Below, one piece after another: positions 25,086 through 34,200 of a stretch of 64,000 nt of DNA (positions are counted from its first letter, which is position 1; each line of letters starts with the position of its first letter). The stretch covers positions 248,001-312,000 of the forward strand of contig NZ_FRCQ01000001.1 in NCBI RefSeq assembly GCF_900142965.1. Reading direction: 5' to 3'. The notes under the pieces were generated by a model that was given only the letters and a program-made list of their open reading frames with translations, was not told where the DNA came from and ran no database searches. Made by a program: the position numbers and the translations under genes. The stretch is from Rhizobacter sp. OV335 (lineage in GTDB: Bacteria > Pseudomonadota > Gammaproteobacteria > Burkholderiales > Burkholderiaceae_C).

Positions 25086-25237
25086 GGGGCAAGTTCCGTT
25101 GACAAATTTGTTGCAGCTTGTTACGACTCGGCGGGCCGTTTGCTGGGGCGTAAGGATATCCGTCCATATCGGTACAAACGGTGCGGTTCATTACCAAGCA
25201 GGTACATACATCCGGAAGCTTGTGCAATAGTGCCGCG

Positions 25238-27268
25238 ATGAGTTCACGAACTGTTGCGGCGGCGTGCCCGCATGACTGTCCAGACACCTGCGCCATTCGC
25301 GTGACCGTTGAGAACGGTCGCGCAATTCGCATACAAGGCGACGCCGGTCACCCGACCACGCACGGTGCGCTGTGCACCAAGGTGTCGCGCTACACCGAAC
25401 GAACCTACAGCCCGGACCGGGTGCTGCATCCGCTGAAGCGGGTCGGGACCAAGGGCAGCGGGCAGTTCGTGCGCGTCAGCTGGGATGAAGCGCTGTCCGA
25501 CATCGCTGCGCGCCTCGGCGAAATCGCGTCGCGCGCGCCGCAGGCCATCCTGCCGTACAGCTACGCCGGCACGATGGGCCTGCTGCAGGGCGAGAGCATG
25601 GCCGGGCGCTTCTTCCACCAGTTGGGCGCCTCGCTGCTCGACCGCACGATCTGTGCCTCGGCCGGCGCTGAAGCGCTGATGGCGACCTACGGCGGCAAGG
25701 TCGGCATGCACGTCGAGCACTTCGCCGAGAGCAAGCTGATCGTGATCTGGGGCAGCAACTCGATCGCGTCGAACCTGCATTTCTGGACCTTCGCGAACGC
25801 GGCCAAGCGCAACGGCGCGAAGCTCGTCTGCATCGACCCGCGCAAGACCGAGACGGCCGACAAGTGCCACCAGCACATCGCGCTGCTGCCCGGCACCGAC
25901 GGTGCGCTCGCGCTCGGGCTGATGCGCGAGCTGGTCGTCAACGACTGGCTGGATGCCGACTACATCGAACGCCACACCGAAGGCTGGCCGGCCCTGCGCG
26001 AACGCGCGATGGCCTGGACGCCCGAGCGCACCGCCGAGACCTGCGGCATCAGCGCCGACGAGGTGCGCGGCCTGGCCCGCGACTACGGCACGACCAGGCC
26101 GGCCGCGATCCGCCTGAACTACGGCATGCAGCGGGTGCGCGGCGGTGGCAACGCGGTGCGGCTGGTGGCGATCCTGCCGTGCCTGACCGGCGCGTGGCGG
26201 CACCGCGCGGGCGGCATGCTGCTGTCGGCGTCGGGCTGGTTCCATCCCGACAAGGCGGCGCTGCAGCGGCCCGAGCTGCTGGCCGGCCGGCGCCCGCGCA
26301 CCATCAACATGAGCACGATCGGCGACGACCTGTTGCGCGACAGCTCGGCGGCGTTCGGCCCGAAGATCGAGGCGCTCATCGTCTACAACAGCAACCCGGT
26401 CGCGGTGGCGCCCGAGTCGCCGAAGGTCGTGAAGGGCTTCCGGCGCGACGACTTGTTCACCGTCGTGCTCGAGCACTTCATGACCGACACCGCCGACCAC
26501 GCCGACTACGTGCTGCCGGCCACGACGCAGCTGGAGCACCTGGACGTGCACACCAGCTACGGCCACACCTACGTGCTGATCAACGAGGCGGCGATCGCGC
26601 CGGTCGGCGAGGCGAAGCCGAACACGCAGATCTTCCGCGAGCTCGCCGCGCGCATGGGCTTCGATGCGCCGTGCTTCAGCGACAGCGACGAAGCCCTCGC
26701 GCGCCAGGCCTTCGGCCGCGATGTCGTCGACTTCGACGAACTGCGCGAGAAGCACTGGGTGAAGCTGGCGATCGCGGAGGCGCCGTTCGCCGACGGCGGC
26801 TTCCCGACCGCGAGCGGCCGCTGCACGATCGACGCGCCGGGCTGGGGCGTGCCCGACCATGTGCCGAACTACGAATCGGCCAGCTCGACGCCCGAACTCG
26901 CGCAGCGCTACCCGCTGGCGATGATCTCGCCGCCGGCGCGCAACTTCCTGAACTCCAGCTTCGTCAACGTGCAGAGCCTGCGCGACATCGAGGGCGAGCC
27001 GGTGCTGGAGATCCACGTCGACGATGCGCAGCGGCGCGGCATCACCGGCGGCGAGCTGGTGCGGGTCTTCAACGACCGTGGCGAGTACTGGTGCAAGGCG
27101 GTGGTCAGCCAGCGCGCGCGGCCGGGCGTCGTCAACGGCCTGGGCATCTGGTGGCGCAAGCTCGGCGTGCGCGGCACCAACGTCAATGAACTGACCCACC
27201 AGCGCCTGACCGACCTCGGCCGCGCGCCCAGCTTCTACGACTGCCTGGTCGAAGTGTCGCGTGAATGA
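25238..27268 (+). CDS. molybdopterin-dependent oxidoreductase (DMSO reductase family)
   Basis: 676 residues. N-terminal 4Fe-4S motif is Cys10-x3-Cys14-x3-Cys18-x27-Cys46 (ACPHDCPDTC ... GALCTKV), followed by the bis-MGD catalytic domains (VSWDEALSDIA, GSNSIASNLHFW, CIDPRKTETADKC, YNSNPVAVAPES) and a C-terminal MGD-binding beta barrel (about 560-676, NFLNSSFVNVQSLR). There is no Tat signal, so it should be cytoplasmic. The Mo ligand is not certain: the segment DRTICASAGAEA is where I would look. Substrate unknown. ATG at 25238 begins directly before the cluster motif. Confidence 0.88.
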   Translation: MSSRTVAAACPHDCPDTCAIRVTVENGRAIRIQGDAGHPTTHGALCTKVSRYTERTYSPDRVLHPLKRVGTKGSGQFVRVSWDEALSDIAARLGEIASRAPQAILPYSYAGTMGLLQGESMAGRFFHQLGASLLDRTICASAGAEALMATYGGKVGMHVEHFAESKLIVIWGSNSIASNLHFWTFANAAKRNGAKLVCIDPRKTETADKCHQHIALLPGTDGALALGLMRELVVNDWLDADYIERHTEGWPALRERAMAWTPERTAETCGISADEVRGLARDYGTTRPAAIRLNYGMQRVRGGGNAVRLVAILPCLTGAWRHRAGGMLLSASGWFHPDKAALQRPELLAGRRPRTINMSTIGDDLLRDSSAAFGPKIEALIVYNSNPVAVAPESPKVVKGFRRDDLFTVVLEHFMTDTADHADYVLPATTQLEHLDVHTSYGHTYVLINEAAIAPVGEAKPNTQIFRELAARMGFDAPCFSDSDEALARQAFGRDVVDFDELREKHWVKLAIAEAPFADGGFPTASGRCTIDAPGWGVPDHVPNYESASSTPELAQRYPLAMISPPARNFLNSSFVNVQSLRDIEGEPVLEIHVDDAQRRGITGGELVRVFNDRGEYWCKAVVSQRARPGVVNGLGIWWRKLGVRGTNVNELTHQRLTDLGRAPSFYDCLVEVSRE

Positions 27269-27274
27269 TGCAGG

Positions 27275-27290
27275 CCGGCCGCGAGGCCGG
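27275..27290 (+). terminator. GC hairpin after the oxidoreductase gene
   Basis: CCGGCC-GCGA-GGCCGG, perfect 6-bp arms, 7 nt after the stop codon. No U-run follows, so it may be a weak terminator or a 3'-end stabiliser. Confidence 0.35.
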
Positions 27291-27397
27291 TGACGGGCTT
27301 CACGTTTCCCCGCGATGTATTCGCCGGTGTCGCGGCCGGGACAGGTGGTCTCCCGCGCTGCCCCGAGAGTGACTGCTTTTCGCCTGGAGTCGTAGCG

Positions 27398-28555
27398 ATG
27401 AAGCGTCGGTCGTTCTTGCGTTCGTGTGTACAGGGTGTGGCGGCGGCGAGCGGCGCCGGCTGGGTTCATGTCGCGCATGGGGCCGACGAGGGCCTGAGCG
27501 CGGGCCAGGTCACGCTCGGCAGTTCGGCCGCGCTGAGCGGCATCCTGGCCGGCTCGGGTCGTGACCAGAATGCCGGCATCTCGGCCGCCTTCGGGGCGAT
27601 CAACAAGGCCGGCGGCATCCACGGCCGCGAACTGCGCTTGCTGATGAAGGACGACGGCTACGTGCCGGCGCGCACCGTCGAGAACGTCAAGCAGATGATC
27701 GAGGGCAACACCGCGTTCGCGCTGATCTCGTGCATCGGCACCGCGAACAACGCCGCCATCATCCCGGCGATCGAGCAGGCCGGCGTGCCGTATGTCGGGC
27801 CGATCACCGGCGCATCGTCGCTGCGCCAGCCGGGCCAGCGCAACGTCTTCCACGTGCGGGCGAGCTACACCGACGAGGTGACGCGCGTGACCCAGCAGCT
27901 GGTGGCGATGGGCCTGAAGGACATCGCGCTGGTCTACCTCGACAACCCGTTCGGCAAGGAGGTCGCGAAGGACGCGACCGCCGCGCTCCAGGCGGCCGGG
28001 CTGCAGGCGGTGACGACGCTGCCGGCGGCGGTCGACGGCTCCAACGTGGCACAGGTCGTCGAGCAGCTGCTCGCGGCCAAGCCCAATGTGGTGTTCTTCG
28101 GCACGACGGGCACGACCAGCACGGCGCTGATGCTGCAACTGCGCGCGCGCATGGCCGGACTGCCGATGGTCGGGCTGTCGGTGTCGGTGATCTCGTCGGA
28201 GCTGTCCAAGCTGGGCGCCGCGTCGCAGGGCATCGCGCTGTCGCAGGTGTTTCCGGATGCGGTGTCGCCGAAGCTCGAATCAGTGCGCGGCTACCAGGCG
28301 GCGATGCGCGCGATCGGCCGCGAAGAGTTCGGCGCCAGCAGCTTCGAAGGCTATGTCAACGCGATGGTGGTGGCCGAGGGGCTGCGCCGCGCCGGCCGCG
28401 ACGTGACCCGCGACAAGCTGCGCCTGGCGCTGACCGGCCTCAAGCAGCTGAACCTGGGCGAGCTGTCGCTCGGCTTCGGCGGCACGGCACCGTACGTGGC
28501 CTCGCGCTACGTCGGCCTGGCGGTGCTCGGGGCCAACGGGCGCCGGTTGAGCTGA
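27398..28555 (+). CDS. LivK-type ABC substrate-binding protein (copy 3)
   Basis: 385 residues, Peripla_BP_6. Tat-like leader MKRRSFLRSCVQGVAAASG, then GQVTLGSSAALSGILAGSG, INKAGGIHGRELRLLMKDDGY, AGVPYVGPITGASSLRQP. It is more distant from copies 1 and 2. GGAG lies 9 nt before the ATG. It follows the molybdopterin enzyme on the same strand (129-nt gap). No transporter subunits accompany it. Confidence 0.88.
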   Translation: MKRRSFLRSCVQGVAAASGAGWVHVAHGADEGLSAGQVTLGSSAALSGILAGSGRDQNAGISAAFGAINKAGGIHGRELRLLMKDDGYVPARTVENVKQMIEGNTAFALISCIGTANNAAIIPAIEQAGVPYVGPITGASSLRQPGQRNVFHVRASYTDEVTRVTQQLVAMGLKDIALVYLDNPFGKEVAKDATAALQAAGLQAVTTLPAAVDGSNVAQVVEQLLAAKPNVVFFGTTGTTSTALMLQLRARMAGLPMVGLSVSVISSELSKLGAASQGIALSQVFPDAVSPKLESVRGYQAAMRAIGREEFGASSFEGYVNAMVVAEGLRRAGRDVTRDKLRLALTGLKQLNLGELSLGFGGTAPYVASRYVGLAVLGANGRRLS

Positions 28556-28583
28556 GCCTGGTCAGCTCGCCTAGACTCGCGCG

Positions 28584-29678
28584 ATGCGAGTTTCGGTGAA
28601 GAAAAAGTGGTGGATGGCGGTCGGCGTGGTCGTGCTGCTGGGCTCGCTCAGTGGCTGCGGCTCGGTGCGCTACCTGGCGCAATCGGTCGGCGGCCACCTG
28701 AGCCTGCTGAACCAGGCGAAGCCGGTCAGCGACTGGATCGCCGACCCGGCCACGGCCGAGCCCTTGCGCGAGCGCCTGCAGTTGACGCAGCGCATGCGCG
28801 ACTACGCGGTCAGCGAACTGAAGCTGCCCGACAACGCGAGCTACCGGCGCTATGCCGACCTGCACCGCAACGCCGCGGTGTGGAACGTGGTGGCCGCGCC
28901 TGAACTGAGCCTGCAACTGAAGACCTGGTGCTACCCGGTGACCGGCTGCGTCGGCTACCGCGGCTACTTCGACCAGCCGGCCGCCAACGCGCAGGGCGAC
29001 GAGCTGCGCGCCGAGGGGCTGGAGGTCAGCGTGTACGCGGTGCCGGCCTATTCGACGCTCGGCAAGCTGCCGGGCGGCTTCTTCAGCGACCCGCTGCTGA
29101 ACACCTTCATCCGCTGGCCCGAAGGCGAACTGGCGCGGCTGATCTTTCACGAGCTGGCGCACCAGGTGGCCTTCGCGAAGGACGACACGATGTTCAACGA
29201 GTCGTTCGCGACCGCGGTCGAGCGCATCGGCGGCACGCGCTGGCTGGTCGAGAAGTCGACGGCCGCGGCGCGCGACGAGTACGAGCGCTACGACCAGCGG
29301 CGCCAGGAGTTCCGTGCGCTGACGATGCAGGCGCGCAGCGACCTCGACGCGATCTACCGCAGCGGCCGCAGCGATGCCGACAAGCGCGGCGCGAAGGCCG
29401 AGCGCATGGCGGCGCTGCGTGCCGACTACGCCGCGCTGAAGGCCGGCGCGTGGGCCGGCTATGCGGGCTACGACGGCTGGTTCGAGCGCGCGAACAATGC
29501 GTCATTGGGCGTGCTGGCCGCCTACAACGAGCTGGTGCCGCAGTTCGAGCGCCTGTTCGAACGCGAGGGCCGTGATTTCGACCGCTTCTACGCCGAGGTG
29601 CGGCGCATCGCCGCGTTGCCGCGCGACGAGCGGCGCGCGACACTCCAATCCGCCGGCGCTGCGACGGCGACCCCATAA
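28584..29678 (+). CDS. lipoprotein aminopeptidase (PF10023 family)
   Basis: 364 residues. Lipobox LSGC with Cys25 after a single N-terminal hydrophobic stretch; zinc-protease motif HELAHQ (189-194) followed by a downstream Glu in FNESFATAVE. Matches the predicted aminopeptidase family (COG4324). The C-terminal third is long helices (about 235-345) likely to cap the active site. It should sit in the periplasm anchored to a membrane. The PHA-system gene follows after 18 nt. Confidence 0.85.
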   Translation: MRVSVKKKWWMAVGVVVLLGSLSGCGSVRYLAQSVGGHLSLLNQAKPVSDWIADPATAEPLRERLQLTQRMRDYAVSELKLPDNASYRRYADLHRNAAVWNVVAAPELSLQLKTWCYPVTGCVGYRGYFDQPAANAQGDELRAEGLEVSVYAVPAYSTLGKLPGGFFSDPLLNTFIRWPEGELARLIFHELAHQVAFAKDDTMFNESFATAVERIGGTRWLVEKSTAAARDEYERYDQRRQEFRALTMQARSDLDAIYRSGRSDADKRGAKAERMAALRADYAALKAGAWAGYAGYDGWFERANNASLGVLAAYNELVPQFERLFEREGRDFDRFYAEVRRIAALPRDERRATLQSAGAATATP

Positions 29679-29696
29679 AGACCCGAGGAGACCGAC

Positions 29697-30035
29697 ATGC
29701 CCGACATCCACATCCACCGCGACCACGACCTGGGCCTGGCCCGCGCGCGCGAGATCGCGTGGAAATGGGCCGAAGAGGCCGAGAAGAAGTTCGAGATGGA
29801 ATGCACCGTGATCGAAGGCGAGGACACCGACACGGTGGAGTTCAAGCGATCAGGCGTCAGTGGCGAGCTGGTCGTCGCGGCCGACCACTTCGACCTGCAG
29901 GCGAAGCTGGGTTTCCTGATGGGCGCCTTCGCCGGCACGATCCAGGGCGAGATCGAGAAGAACCTGGATGCGCTGCTGGCGGGCGGCAAGGCGCCGGCGA
30001 AGAAGGCCGCAGCGAAGAAGACCAAGGGCCGTTGA
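29697..30035 (+). CDS. polyhydroxyalkanoic acid system family protein
   Basis: 112 residues. Core matches the PHA_gran_rgn family (HIHRDHDLGLARAREIAWKWAEEAEKKF, GELVVAADHFDLQAKLGFLMGAF, IEKNLDALL), with an Ala/Lys tail (KAPAKKAAAKKTKGR) like those of granule- or nucleoid-associated proteins. The family is linked with PHA granules, but its biochemical role is unclear. A GAGGAG site precedes the ATG. It is convergent with the acyltransferase gene. Confidence 0.85.
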   Translation: MPDIHIHRDHDLGLARAREIAWKWAEEAEKKFEMECTVIEGEDTDTVEFKRSGVSGELVVAADHFDLQAKLGFLMGAFAGTIQGEIEKNLDALLAGGKAPAKKAAAKKTKGR

Positions 30036-30077
30036 TCGAGAACGCTGATCGACCGGGCCGCTGCAAAAGAACCCTGC

Positions 30078-31247
30078 TCAGGGCGAACGGGTTCCGACTC
30101 CCGCCGGCGCGGTACGCGATGTCATCTCGCTCGCATCGAACTGCCGCGGCACCCACCGGTCCCGCCACCGCATGAACGGCGTCTCGACCAGCCTGAACAG
30201 CAGCCAGCCACCCAGCAGGCAGGCGGCCGAGATCGCGATGACCAGCAGCGGCGTCGGCAGCGCCCACGGCTTGAGCTGGCGGTTCACGATGAACGCGATC
30301 GGCTTGTGCGTCAGGTACAGCGCGTACGACCACAGCGCGAGCGACGCCGCGCCGGGCACCCGCCAGCGCTGCAGCGGCGAGCCGCGGCTCAGCGCGCTCA
30401 GCAGCAGCAGCGCCCAGGCCATCGCCATCAGCGAGTAGCCGAAGCCGCTCATCAGGTAGCCATACCCGTAGCCGTCGATCTCGTAGAAATTCATCAGGCC
30501 CCACAGCATCGCGAGCGACGCGGCCAGCCCGGCCGCGAACAGCGCCTTCCCATGCTGCGTGACGCGCGCCCAGGCCTGCGGGTGTCCGTTCTTCAGCAGC
30601 GCGAGTGCCACGCCAGGCAGGAACTCGTCGAGCCGCGACAGCGAGCCGTAGTACACCGTCGGGTAGTAGCGCTCGATCGCGCCGCCGGCCTCGCGGCCGT
30701 ACTGCAGCCACAGCATGCTGCGCCAGGCGATCGCTGCCAGCACCAGCGCGCCGATCAGCGCCCAGGCCAGTGCCCGCTGGTGCCGCAGCCGCGTCACGGC
30801 CCACAGCGCGAGCGGCAGCCCGAGGTAGAACTGCTCCTCGATGCACAGCGACCAGGCGTGCGAGAACGCGGTGCCCGGCTGCAGCTCGATGTTCTGCGTG
30901 AAGCTCAGGAAGCGCCACAGCGGCGGCGGTTCGCGCCCGCCCATCACCGCCGGGAACAGGAAGAACAGCGCCAGCACGACCCAGAAGTTCGGCAGCGTGC
31001 GCAGCGCGCGCCGCGCATAGAACGCGCCGAACGACAGCCGCCGCCCCGAGAGCAGCCCGCCCAGCAGCTGGTTGGCGATCAGGTAGCCGCTCAGCACGAA
31101 GAACAGGTCGACGCCGGTCCAGCCGACCGCGCTGGCCCAGCCGAAGGTGTTCTCGCCGCTGACGAACACCCGGTAGTGGTACGCGAAGACCCCGAGGATC
31201 GCCAGCGCCCGCAGCGTGTCCAGCCCGGGCTGGCGATCGCGCGTCAC
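30078..31247 (-). CDS. acyltransferase family 3 membrane protein (OafA-like)
   Basis: 389 residues, about ten TM helices. N-terminal GLDTLRALAILGVFAYHY carries the family's catalytic-region His; further motifs are GWTGVDLFFVLSGYLI, RRALRTLPNFWVV, SHAWSLCIEEQFYL and FRLVETPFMRWRD. These enzymes O-acylate cell-surface sugars or other lipid and sugar acceptors using cytoplasmic acyl-CoA. Start is GTG at 31247, overlapping the acyl-CoA-binding protein stop by 4 nt (GTGA), an uncommon and suggestive coupling. Confidence 0.9.
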   Translation of the reverse strand: MTRDRQPGLDTLRALAILGVFAYHYRVFVSGENTFGWASAVGWTGVDLFFVLSGYLIANQLLGGLLSGRRLSFGAFYARRALRTLPNFWVVLALFFLFPAVMGGREPPPLWRFLSFTQNIELQPGTAFSHAWSLCIEEQFYLGLPLALWAVTRLRHQRALAWALIGALVLAAIAWRSMLWLQYGREAGGAIERYYPTVYYGSLSRLDEFLPGVALALLKNGHPQAWARVTQHGKALFAAGLAASLAMLWGLMNFYEIDGYGYGYLMSGFGYSLMAMAWALLLLSALSRGSPLQRWRVPGAASLALWSYALYLTHKPIAFIVNRQLKPWALPTPLLVIAISAACLLGGWLLFRLVETPFMRWRDRWVPRQFDASEMTSRTAPAGVGTRSP

Positions 31248-31501
31248 TCCTTCAGCGATTCGATCAGGTCGACGTACTCCTGCATCGCCTCGTCGCCCGA
31301 CTTGCCCTTCACCGCATCCCAGGCGTCCCACTTGGCGCGGCCGACCATGTCGGTGAAGCCGGGACGCTTGCCGTCCACGTCGCCGCTGCTCGCCTGCTTG
31401 TACAGCGCGTAGATCTTGAGCAGCGTCATGTTGTCGGGCTTCTCGGGCAGGTTCTTCGAGTCGGCCACGGCGGCGTCGAACTGGGTCTTGAGGTCGGCCA
31501 T
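31244..31501 (-). CDS. acyl-CoA-binding protein
   Basis: 85 residues, normal ACBP size. Four-helix ACBP motifs: TLLKIYALYKQASSGD, RPGFTDMVGRAKWDAWDAVKG and the final helix EAMQEYVDLIESL. Binds medium- and long-chain acyl-CoA in the cytosol. Start at 31501 chosen for the GGAG at about 6 nt; an upstream ATG at 31537 would add 12 unlikely residues. It is co-translated with the acyltransferase and diverges from the wax synthase (104 bp between starts). Confidence 0.92.
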   Translation of the reverse strand: MADLKTQFDAAVADSKNLPEKPDNMTLLKIYALYKQASSGDVDGKRPGFTDMVGRAKWDAWDAVKGKSGDEAMQEYVDLIESLKE

Positions 31502-31604
31502 GAAGGTCTCCGGTGATGCGTGGGTGAAAGTCGGCATTGACGCGGCGAATGTTACCCATCATCGTGCCCCGCAGAACAAGACACGCCCCCAGGAGACCCC
31601 GACG

Positions 31605-33044
31605 ATGCCCACCTCCCCCCACGCCGCAACCCAGCGCATGTCGCGCGTCGACACCGCCTGGCTGCGCATGGACAACGACGTGAACTTGATGATGATCGTC
31701 GGCGTGTGGCTGCTGCAGCCGGCCATCACGCACGCCGCGCTCTGCGAGCGCGTCGAGGACAAGCTGCTGAAGTACGGGCGCTTCCGCCAGAAGGTGGTGG
31801 AAGACGCGATGGGCGCGAGCTGGGTCGACGACCCGGCCTTCGACTTGCAGCAGCACGTGCTGCACGAGCCGTTGCACCGTGCCCGCGGCCAGTCGGCGCG
31901 CCAGGCGCTGCAGGAGCGTGTCGCCGAGCTGAGCAGCACGCCGCTGGCCCGCGCGCACCCGCTGTGGCAGTTCCACCTGATCGACGACTACGAGGGCGGC
32001 AGCGCGCTGATCGCCCGGGTGCACCACTGCATCGCCGACGGCATCGCGCTGATCTCGGTGATGCTGTCGATCACCGACGGCGGGCAGGATCCGCCACCGC
32101 GCCGCACGCGCGGCAAGGCGGCCGACGACGACGGCGATGCTGACTGGCTGTCCGATGCGGTCGTCAAGCCGCTGACCGACCTGACCGTCAAGGCGATCGG
32201 CATGTACGGCGGCGGCATCGCGAAGTCGATGGAGATGCTGGCGCACCCGCAGCAGCCGCTGCTGGGTTCGCTCGACATGGCGCGCACCGGCTACCAGGTG
32301 CTGAGCGACGTGGCGGCGCTCGCGCTGATGCCCGACGATTCGCCGACCTCGCTGAAGGGCACGCCGGTCGGCCGCAAGCACGTGGCCTGGGGCGAGCCGA
32401 TCCCGCTCGACCAGGTGAAGGCGATCGGCCGCGCGCTGAACTGCTCGGTCAACGACGTGCTGCTGGCCTGCGTGGCCGGCGCGATCGGCGGCTACCTGCG
32501 CGCACGCGGCGAGAACCCCGACGGGCAGGAGATCCGCGCGATGGTGCCGGTGAACCTGCGCCCGCTCGAGAAGGCGCACCAGCTCGGCAACCGTTTCGGG
32601 CTGGTGCCGCTGGTGCTGCCGATCGGCATCGCGAACCCGGTCGAGCGCGTCTACGCGGTGCGAGCGCGCATGACCGACCTGAAGGGCAGCTACCAGCCGC
32701 TGCTCGCGTTCGCGGTGCTGTCGGTGGCCGGGCTGCTGATCAAGCCGGCCCAGGATGCGCTGCTGAACCTGTTCGCGAAGAAGGCGACCGCGGTGATGAC
32801 CAACGTGCCGGGGCCGGCCGCGCCGCTGAAGTTCTGCGGCTCGACGCTGCGCCAGACGATGTTCTGGGTGCCGCAGTCGGGGCACATCGGCGTGGGCGTC
32901 AGCATCCTGAGCTACGGCGGCGGCGTGCAGTTCGGGCTGGTGACGGACGATGCGCTGTGCAAGGACCCGCAGGCGATCGTCGAGCGCTTCGAGCCGGAGT
33001 TCGAGAAGCTGTTGATGGTCACGCTGATGCTCCCGTGGGAGTGA
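31605..33044 (+). CDS. wax ester synthase / diacylglycerol acyltransferase (WS/DGAT)
   Basis: 479 residues. Condensing-site motif HHCIADG (140-146, HHxxxDG), N-terminal SRVDTAWLRMD, and the C-terminal DUF1298 part (VNLRPLEKAHQLGNRFGLVPL, MTNVPGPAAPLKF). Esterifies acyl-CoA with fatty alcohols or diacylglycerol for storage lipid at the inner membrane. AGGAG precedes the ATG by 9 nt. The neighbours (ACBP, CFA-like methyltransferase, PHA protein) make a lipid-related role likely. Confidence 0.93.
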   Translation: MPTSPHAATQRMSRVDTAWLRMDNDVNLMMIVGVWLLQPAITHAALCERVEDKLLKYGRFRQKVVEDAMGASWVDDPAFDLQQHVLHEPLHRARGQSARQALQERVAELSSTPLARAHPLWQFHLIDDYEGGSALIARVHHCIADGIALISVMLSITDGGQDPPPRRTRGKAADDDGDADWLSDAVVKPLTDLTVKAIGMYGGGIAKSMEMLAHPQQPLLGSLDMARTGYQVLSDVAALALMPDDSPTSLKGTPVGRKHVAWGEPIPLDQVKAIGRALNCSVNDVLLACVAGAIGGYLRARGENPDGQEIRAMVPVNLRPLEKAHQLGNRFGLVPLVLPIGIANPVERVYAVRARMTDLKGSYQPLLAFAVLSVAGLLIKPAQDALLNLFAKKATAVMTNVPGPAAPLKFCGSTLRQTMFWVPQSGHIGVGVSILSYGGGVQFGLVTDDALCKDPQAIVERFEPEFEKLLMVTLMLPWE

Positions 33045-33123
33045 GGCATCCGGGCTCCGTGCATCCGGACAGGCGGTCGCTGCGTATGGAGTGGTTTCCC
33101 CGGTGCTTTCCAGGAGATTCCGC

Positions 33124-34200
33124 ATGTCCGCTTCGTCCACGGCCCGTGTCGTCAACTGGGTCGAGCAGGGGCTCGTGCCCGACCGCGTCGTCCGGCTCGG
33201 CATTCGCCGCCTGCTGAAGGAGCGCCTGCACGAGATCCGGGCCGATGACGTCGCCGCGTCGGCCGAACTCACGGCCGAGTTCATCGCCGGCATGCGGCGC
33301 GCGCCGCTGGCCCTGCTGCCCGAGAAGGCCAACGAACAGCACTACGAACTGCCGGCCGCGTTCTTCGGCAGCGTGCTGGGCAGCCATCGCAAATACAGCA
33401 GCTGCTGGTGGGGCGAGCCGTCCGACGCCGCCATCACCACGCTGGACGCCGCCGAGGCCGCCGCGCTGACCCTCACCTGCGAGCGCGCCGGCCTGTTCGA
33501 CGGGCAGGACGTGCTCGAGCTCGGCTGCGGCTGGGGCTCGCTGTCGCTGTGGATGGCGGAGCGCTTCCCGGGCAGCCGCATCACCGCGGTCTCCAACTCG
33601 CACTCGCAGCGCGCCCACATCGAGGCCCAGGCGGCGCAGCGCGGGCTGTCGAACCTGCGCGTCGTCACGCAGGACATGAACGAGTTCGATCCGGCGGATT
33701 TCGGCATCATCGACCGCTTCGATCGCGTGGTGTCGGTCGAGATGTTCGAGCACCTGCGCAACTGGCCCGAGGCGTTCCGCCGCGTTGCCGGCTGGCTGCG
33801 GCCCGGCGGGCGCTTCTTCATGCACGTGTTCGCGCACCGCAGCACGCCGTATGCGTTCGTCGCGCGCGATGCGAGCGACTGGATGAGCGAGCACTTCTTC
33901 GCCGGCGGCATGATGCCGAGCGACGACCTGGCGCTGAACTTCCAGGACGACCTGCGGCTGCTGCAGCGCTGGCGCTGGGACGGCACCCACTACCAGCGCA
34001 CCGCCGAGGCCTGGCTGCAGAACATGGACGCCCGCCGCGCCACGCTGCAGCCGGTGTTCGACGGCTGCTACGGCGCGCAGCAATCGGCGCTGTGGTGGGT
34101 GCGCTGGCGGCTGTTCTTCATGTCCTGCGCCGAGCTGTTCGGCCACGATGACGGGCAGCAGTGGTTCGTCAGCCATGCGCTGTTCGAGCGGCGCGCATGA
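33124..34200 (+). CDS. cyclopropane-fatty-acyl-phospholipid synthase-like methyltransferase
   Basis: 358 residues. SAM-binding motif LELGCGWGSLSL (132-143), preceded by HYELPAAFFGSVLG and YSSCWW and followed by SVEMFEHLRNW. These fit the CFA/mycolic-acid-type family, although the N-terminal lipid-binding domain is shorter than in E. coli Cfa. Probably methylates or cyclopropanates unsaturated acyl chains on membrane lipid. Start supported by AGGAG. It overlaps the DUF1295 gene by 4 nt (ATGA). Confidence 0.88.
   Translation: MSASSTARVVNWVEQGLVPDRVVRLGIRRLLKERLHEIRADDVAASAELTAEFIAGMRRAPLALLPEKANEQHYELPAAFFGSVLGSHRKYSSCWWGEPSDAAITTLDAAEAAALTLTCERAGLFDGQDVLELGCGWGSLSLWMAERFPGSRITAVSNSHSQRAHIEAQAAQRGLSNLRVVTQDMNEFDPADFGIIDRFDRVVSVEMFEHLRNWPEAFRRVAGWLRPGGRFFMHVFAHRSTPYAFVARDASDWMSEHFFAGGMMPSDDLALNFQDDLRLLQRWRWDGTHYQRTAEAWLQNMDARRATLQPVFDGCYGAQQSALWWVRWRLFFMSCAELFGHDDGQQWFVSHALFERRA

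Noticed and set aside
31248..33332. Upstream extension of the acyltransferase frame to 33332
   Set aside because: The region is covered by the ACBP and WS/DGAT genes; the GTG at 31247 fits the overlap and the acyltransferase domain start.
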